NCBI RefSeq assembly: GCF_932526225.1
Contig: NC_064034.1
Location: 4,574,001-4,638,000, forward strand
Direction: 5' to 3'
DNA: 64,000 bases
Source: Nematostella vectensis
Lineage: Eukaryota > Cnidaria > Anthozoa > Actiniaria > Edwardsiidae
Part shown: piece after piece, positions 58,973 to 64,000 of the stretch
How positions within the stretch are numbered: the stretch's first letter is position 1
How the letters are laid out: every line of letters begins with the position of its first letter
Notes under the pieces: model-generated
Told to the model about the DNA's origin: nothing
What the model saw: the letters and a program-made list of their open reading frames with translations, nothing else
Databases searched by the model: none
Made by a program: the position numbers and the translations under genes

Positions 58973-59053
58973 CCTCCTTCGGAGAGCTTTCTGTGTCGCA
59001 CGTTTACTTTGGAGCAAAGGAAACGAGCGACACGGAAAGCTCCGCGCAGGAGG
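58973..59053. other. 81-bp imperfect hairpin
   Basis: Arms cctccttcggagagctttct and the following gtgtcgcacgttt pair with aaacgagcgacacggaaagc and tccgcgcaggagg around a ~15-nt loop. It could be a tiny MITE or a small-RNA precursor. No further evidence. Confidence 0.6.
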
Positions 59054-59875
59054 TTAATTATCCAGCGAGAAAAAGCTTTATCATAGCTTTCCTACGTAGG
59101 ATTGTTTTGTACTACACATGCAAACAGAACATAATAAGCAAATTTTATGCAGATATACGTTCTCCCATCAACCTCAGTGGCGACACTCATAACGACCGCG
59201 GATTATTGAGATGATGACGATGTTTGTCAATTATATATCAGAAAAGAAAAACTTAATGTTCTTCGAGAGCATGGTTTCGCTATTGAGTGGTGACTGCTTT
59301 TCAAAGGCACGACGCCCCCTGTCAAAGGCTAAACACGCGGGAGGTGCAGGGTAAAAATAATTTCGTGTTTTTTTTCATGGGTTTGACGTTTTTTGTCACC
59401 TTGCCTTCATTCGTTTTTTACTTGTTAAATCATTTTCTTTGAAAACTCGCGCAGCTCTATTTCATGGCAAATTCAGCATTTTCGTGGTTAAGTAAATTGG
59501 GAGAGGTTTAAAAACTTCCAACTGGATACTTGGATTTACGTTTGCAGACGTTACGCAGAATATGTCTTGTCTGTCATTTCAGGCTATTCCTAATTAGAAT
59601 TTGTTAAATTTTCCCTTTCAATAACTACTTCCTGTAACATGTATATTCTACAGGTACCAACACTTTTATGCTGCTTTAAGAAGAATAAAGTAAACCATAT
59701 TTTGCTCTTTAGATCTATTCCATTCAAGTCCAATTTTCCACTACATGTCAGAGTTACAATTTTGACAACTAATTTTCGTCAATATGACGCCTGCGATTTC
59801 GACCCCACGTATAACCATTGGCTTAAATGTCAGGAACATTCAAAGATGAATTTAGTTTGGAATAGGAAGGCGAAA
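59054..59875. other. Upstream region of the Cys-loop receptor gene
   Basis: No gene or repeat recognised. Should include promoter and 5' UTR of the receptor. A short in-frame stretch upstream of the chosen ATG exists, but the signal peptide begins at 59,876. Confidence 0.5.
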
Positions 59876-62800
59876 ATGGAGGTGTTTAAGTATTTGTTAC
59901 TTATAAGTGCATCTTCGCTGCTGGCAAGTAAGTGCCTTGATATTCTAACTGCAAAAATAATCCCTGGGCAACTTGAGATACATGTAAATTTATCGGGATT
60001 AATGTTTTAGAAGTAAATAATTTAAATCGGAGAAAATGATGTTTTTTTTTCTCGGAGCCGTTGCATAGTCGACCTTATTTACTGACTATTTACTTAAGAT
60101 ATAGACTCACAAAAGTTTAGGTGGCAGTATTTATTGTCAAGGCCGTAGCCAGAAAATTTTGTTCAGAAGAGCAAGCCTCTGATACTTATTTTATTTGCTT
60201 TGGGGGAATTTTTGGTAAATTCCTGCTCTTCTAAGGGGGCAGCTACCCCTGTCACTCATGCTAGCTATCGGCTCTACTGTCGAATCAGTTGTATCGCGAC
60301 CCACGTTTTCAAAACACGATTTGTTTTGGTTTTCTGTTCCGTCAGTAAAACCATTCTGAGCCAATCAGAGTCTCGCTTTGTGCACTTCCCTGGCTCTGGA
60401 CGAAAACCAGGCAGTGTTGCGACAGAAAGCCAGGCAACTGCAGTAGGCAAGAATCTGATTGGCTTAGAGTAATTTGACTGGCGGAACAGAAAATCCCAAA
60501 AGACAAAAACAAATCAATGTTTTGAAAATGCGGCGTCGCAATACAACGTAAGTTTATCACTGCACCTACTGAAATACCCTTGCGTTACATCCAAAATTTC
60601 ACATCTTATCAAGAGGTTCACAAAGATTTCTTACTATATGCTATCGTTGATTTAAAGATGCTCAGGACAGAAGATTCAAAGCCGAATTTTCTGCAAGAAA
60701 GAATCTTCGTGAAGCAATAAACAAACGCGTCGACCGCGTGTTGGGCCCCGTGGGATACTGGGACCCTCTTGTCGTCACCTTCGGTATGACATTAGACAAG
60801 CTTATGGCTGTGGTGAGTAGGCGGGTGGACCTGGAAACCACTCATGACTAGGCGGGTGGCCCTGGGAACCACTCATGACTAGGCGGATGGCCTTGGGAAC
60901 CACTCATAACTAAGCGGATGGCCCTGGGAACCACTCATGACTAGGCGGATAGTCCTGGGAACCACTCATAACTAAGCCGGAGGCTGGGGCAATAGCCCCC
61001 TCTAATAGCCGTCGGCGATTTTTCCATATATTTTTTATATATATATACTTCTTACATGTCCATACTATAACGTCGTTTCAAATAAACATACATAAGTAAA
61101 ACTGTAACTAAATTACGATTATTAACGAATGACGGACCTGTTTACAGGACAGCAGAAATCAAGTTATCACCGTGAACGCATGGATTCTACAGGTAGGAAA
61201 CTTACATATCCCCATCTTCCCCAGCACGCAAAAATGCTAAAACGTTTTGAAAAACAGCATCATTTACCCCTGAATTTCTCGTGTATTAATTTTTGTAGAC
61301 ATGGGCAGAAATGGGTACCCAAAAAAACACCCACCCCCCTTCGCTGCCTTTCATTCTCATCGCTAATGCAATATCGGGTATTCAATATGTAGACGTGGAC
61401 ACACCCTGTGTTGAAATGGTCACCAAGGAGACGTAACGTGACCAAAACTCGGTTTAGCATTGAGGAGGTCTGGGTACCAGATACTGCTCTCTTCAACAAG
61501 TAAGCAATGCGTCGATCCAAGAGACCATGGTGGTCTCTTGCTCGATCTTATTTTGTTTGGATAAAACCAAATGCTCGCATTTCAAGCCGTCTATCTTGAC
61601 CAATATATATATATATAGCTTCAAGTTTTATCGTAAAACATACAAAACGTTACAAGACGGTTTTAAACTAGCACGGACTTTACAAAGCCTCGCTTTCGGG
61701 CAAAAATACCACAGGAACCCCATTATCTAAAATGACCCATCCCCGATGTTCTTTTAAGCGGCGAGAAGGCTGTGGCTGGGAGACAAAAGTTCTTTGAAAG
61801 CAGTGACGTGATCATGACGTATGATGGGAAGGCGAAGTGGCGGACATACGCCACCTTCACTAATACGTGTAAACTCAACGCTAAATTCTGGCCCATGGAC
61901 GAGCACGTCTGTACGCTAACATTCTCGTCCAGGAGATATACAGCCAGTGAGATGAAGATCCAAAGGGATACCACTAATGAACAAGCCACGACCGGTGGGT
62001 TTTAACGTGCTTTTCACTAATCGAGCAACAGGGACCTAAATCAGGCTGGGGAAGTGGGTGGGGTGGGGTGGGGTGGGGTGACCAAGGAGGGGAGGGAGAG
62101 ATTTGTGAAAATGTACCTACTGTAATGACCTGTATTTTAAATATATATTTATTTTTTTGATTTATTAAATGTTTATTTATATATATTTTTATTTATATTT
62201 TTAAAAAAATCCAATCCTTGTCCCAAAGTAAATATCCGTAAAAATACAATAATGAATAATAAATAACAAAGTTATATGGGAAAATAATTAGCTCGGCTGT
62301 TGATTTCTTTACTCAGATCACCTGTCCAACAGCGAATGGGATGTTATCAAGATCACTGTCAAAACTGGAAATGTGGACGACTTCAGTGCAAGTATGTCTT
62401 TGGGACTCAGCAATGCTAGGCTAATATTAACTGTATCTTACCATCGCGGGATCCAACGTAGGATCAGGACAGGAATAGAATGCGTTTTTTTTTTACAAAT
62501 GCTGGTGTCATTTACATGAAGTTCTTGGAAAGCGGAGTATAGTAGCTTCCCTTTCGTATGGAAATGCTGTAAAAATAACCTTTTTTGGGGGGTGGGGGGG
62601 AGGTGGGAGGGATGTTCAGCCTATGATGTTCGCTCAATAGTGACCATAACGTAATTCCATCGTTCCCCTGATTGCAGTCAGCTACTCGATCCATATACGC
62701 CGCAAGCCGCAGCTCCTGCTGCTGATGTTTTTCACACCCTCGGCCATCTTGTTCATCATGGGCTTGGTATTCCTCGCTATTCCGAGCGAGGGCAACGACA

Positions 62801-63286
62801 GAGTCGTCTCCGTCACGCTAGTCCTCGTCGCCAAGATGGCTATACTTATGGTGTTGTGTGACTACGTCCCACATAGCCCCGAAGAGCTGCCAAACATCGT
62901 TGTCCTCGTGGTCGCTTCAATAGTGTGCATTGCTGTACTACTTATCGCGACTATCATCATAAAGAGGTACGAGAATAAAATTTACTACGTTAAACACATT
63001 CTTTTTTTCTAAAACAATTTCCATATCTCTATTTGACACTTTTAGAGGACCCGCGTGCCTATGCCCTAATAAAAAGGCTTTCTTCACGTGCCGCAGCAAA
63101 GCAAAGGTTATTCCGGTTATGCCAGCAAAAGCGATGAACTGCGACATGAAGGGAGTGAATAAAGACATAGAGAGAGCTGAGAGCGTTACGACCATGGAGG
63201 TGACGGATCTCTACAACCCAGATAAGCTGCCACACGAGTTCGCTAGAGAAAAGGACAAAACTATCAAGGCCGCCTCTCAAAAGTAA
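59876..63286 (+). CDS. Cys-loop ligand-gated ion channel subunit (8 exons)
   Basis: Predicted nicotinic-type pentameric channel subunit of 399 aa. Exons: 59876-59927, 60658-60812, 61148-61192, 61393-61499, 61759-61994, 62317-62391, 62678-62966, 63046-63286; phases close. Residues 1-17 are a signal peptide (MEVFKYLLLISASSLLA). The ligand-binding domain has VITVNAWILQTWTHPVLKW, FSIEEVWVPDTALF and the Cys-loop Cys157-(13)-Cys171 with FWPMD inside. TM1 ~235-258, TM2 ~266-288, TM3 ~296-318. Residue -1' of TM2 is Asp (NDR), which favours cation selectivity; 9' is Val where Leu is usual. It lacks the vicinal cysteines of loop C. The last exon gives an 80-residue hydrophilic tail with no TM4. Ligand unknown. 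Either an atypical 3-TM subunit or a gene that has lost its TM4 exon. The acceptor of exon 2 was chosen by phase. Confidence 0.88.
60288..60547. mobile_element. 260-bp MITE in receptor intron 1
   Basis: Ends GTTGTATCGCGAC and its near complement; arms of ~110 bp include ttttcaaaacacgatttgtt and ctgagccaatcagagtctc with inverted partners. No ORF. No convincing target duplication. Confidence 0.7.
60813..60970 (+). repeat. 31-bp array starting at the exon 2 donor of the receptor
   Basis: The intron begins gtgagtaggcgggtggacct; from its third base this is the first of five ~31-bp units (gactaggcgggtggccctgg followed by gaaccactcat). The array therefore starts inside the donor site itself. Confidence 0.85.
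62055..62080 (+). repeat. (GGGTG)n G-rich tract in receptor intron 5
   Basis: Five GGGTG-type units in a row, able to form a G-quadruplex in the intron ~60 nt after the exon 5 donor. Confidence 0.85.
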
Positions 63287-64000
63287 ACAGACAGACGCAT
63301 AGATGGTCTGGTAGACACAAAGATTAACTGGCAGACACAGAGATGGACTGGCAGACACAAAGATGGTCTGGCAGACACATAGATGGTCTGGCAGACACAT
63401 AGATGGACTAACAGACACATAGATGGACTGGCAGACACATAGATGGACTGGAAGACACATAGATGGACTGGCAGACCCATAGATGGACTGGTAGACACAT
63501 GGACTGGCAGACACATAGATGGACTGGCAGACCCATAGATGGACTGGCAGACCCATAGATGGACTGGCAGACCCATAGATGGACTGGTAGACACATGGAC
63601 TGGCAGACACATAGATGGACTGGCAGACCCATAGATGGACTGGCAGACCCATAGATGGACTGGCAGAGCCATAGATGGACTAGTAGACACATAGATGGAC
63701 TGGTAGACACATAGATGGACTGGCAGACACATAGATGGACTGGCAGACCCATAGATGGACTGGCAGACACATAGATGGACTGGCAGACACATAGATGGTC
63801 TGGCAGACACATAGATGGACTGGCAGACACATAGATGGACTGGCAGACACATAGATGGACTGGAAGACACATAGATGGACTGGCAGACCCATAGATGGAC
63901 TGGTAGACACATGGACTGGCAGACACATAGATGGACTGGCAGACCCATAGATGGACTGGCAGACCCATAGATGGACTGGCAGACCCATAGATGGACTGGT
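63287..64000. repeat. 20-bp minisatellite, ~35 copies, running off the window
   Basis: Unit agatggactggcagacacat with variants (cccat, ggtct, a deleted 12-bp form). It starts within a few bases of the receptor stop codon and continues to the window edge, so the 3' UTR is probably made of it. Minus-strand open frames (repeated SIYVSASPSM) are artefacts of composition. Confidence 0.95.

Noticed and set aside
63059..63988. Long minus-strand frames up to 223 aa
   Set aside because: They read through the 20-bp minisatellite and antisense to the receptor's last exon.

Overview
This is animal nuclear DNA. It is intron-rich, AT-rich between genes and full of minisatellites, MITEs and foldback elements. 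The gene content (a single-exon FoxD, MOV10L1, a Tctex1 dynein light chain, NPRL2, a Cys-loop receptor) and the repeat types point to a cnidarian, most likely an anthozoan such as a sea anemone. That assignment is inference; no species-diagnostic sequence was compared.

Layout. Bases 1-10,500 are almost gene-free: one orphan candidate exon (3576-3702), a CAT-rich minisatellite and two small inverted-repeat elements. A FoxD-type forkhead gene with its own TATA/Inr promoter lies at 10,663-11,598. From 11.6 to 25 kb there are no recognisable host genes, but two large back-to-back minisatellites (47-bp and 34-bp units, 17.5-21.95 kb), a short inverted-repeat insertion, an LTR-like segment and an ~890-bp foldback element. 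A Tctex1-domain gene (25,199-25,753, minus) is followed by a Mutator-like long-TIR element with a 9-10 bp target duplication. Next come an ankyrin-repeat gene (28,614-30,092, minus) and a retroelement ORF fragment between ATT microsatellites. NPRL2 (12 exons, 32,761-38,298, minus) and MOV10L1 (20 exons, 38,715-57,994, plus) are divergently arranged, with about 416 bp between start codons. A Cys-loop receptor gene (8 exons, 59,876-63,286, plus) ends the window, and a 20-bp minisatellite starts directly at its stop codon.

I reconstructed NPRL2, MOV10L1 and the receptor exon by exon. All splice phases close, giving proteins of 401, 1464 and 399 aa. NPRL2 is a GATOR1 subunit that restrains mTORC1. 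MOV10L1 is the piRNA-precursor helicase. They share only a promoter region as far as the sequence shows.

Main discovery. The intronic minisatellites of these genes are not randomly placed. At six or more splice junctions, tandem arrays start exactly at the junction. Where the unit can be compared, it is a copy of the splice site with the adjoining exon end. The 6.5-kb, ~140-copy array of MOV10L1 repeats a 3' splice acceptor plus the first ~17 nt of the next exon. The ~21-copy array in NPRL2 repeats the last ~14 exon nt plus a strong 5' donor. Others (42.7, 44.1, 54.7, 56.4 and 60.8 kb) show earlier or decayed stages, some with the copied donor GT mutated to TT. This looks like a locus-wide process that makes tandem decoy splice sites at exon-intron borders.
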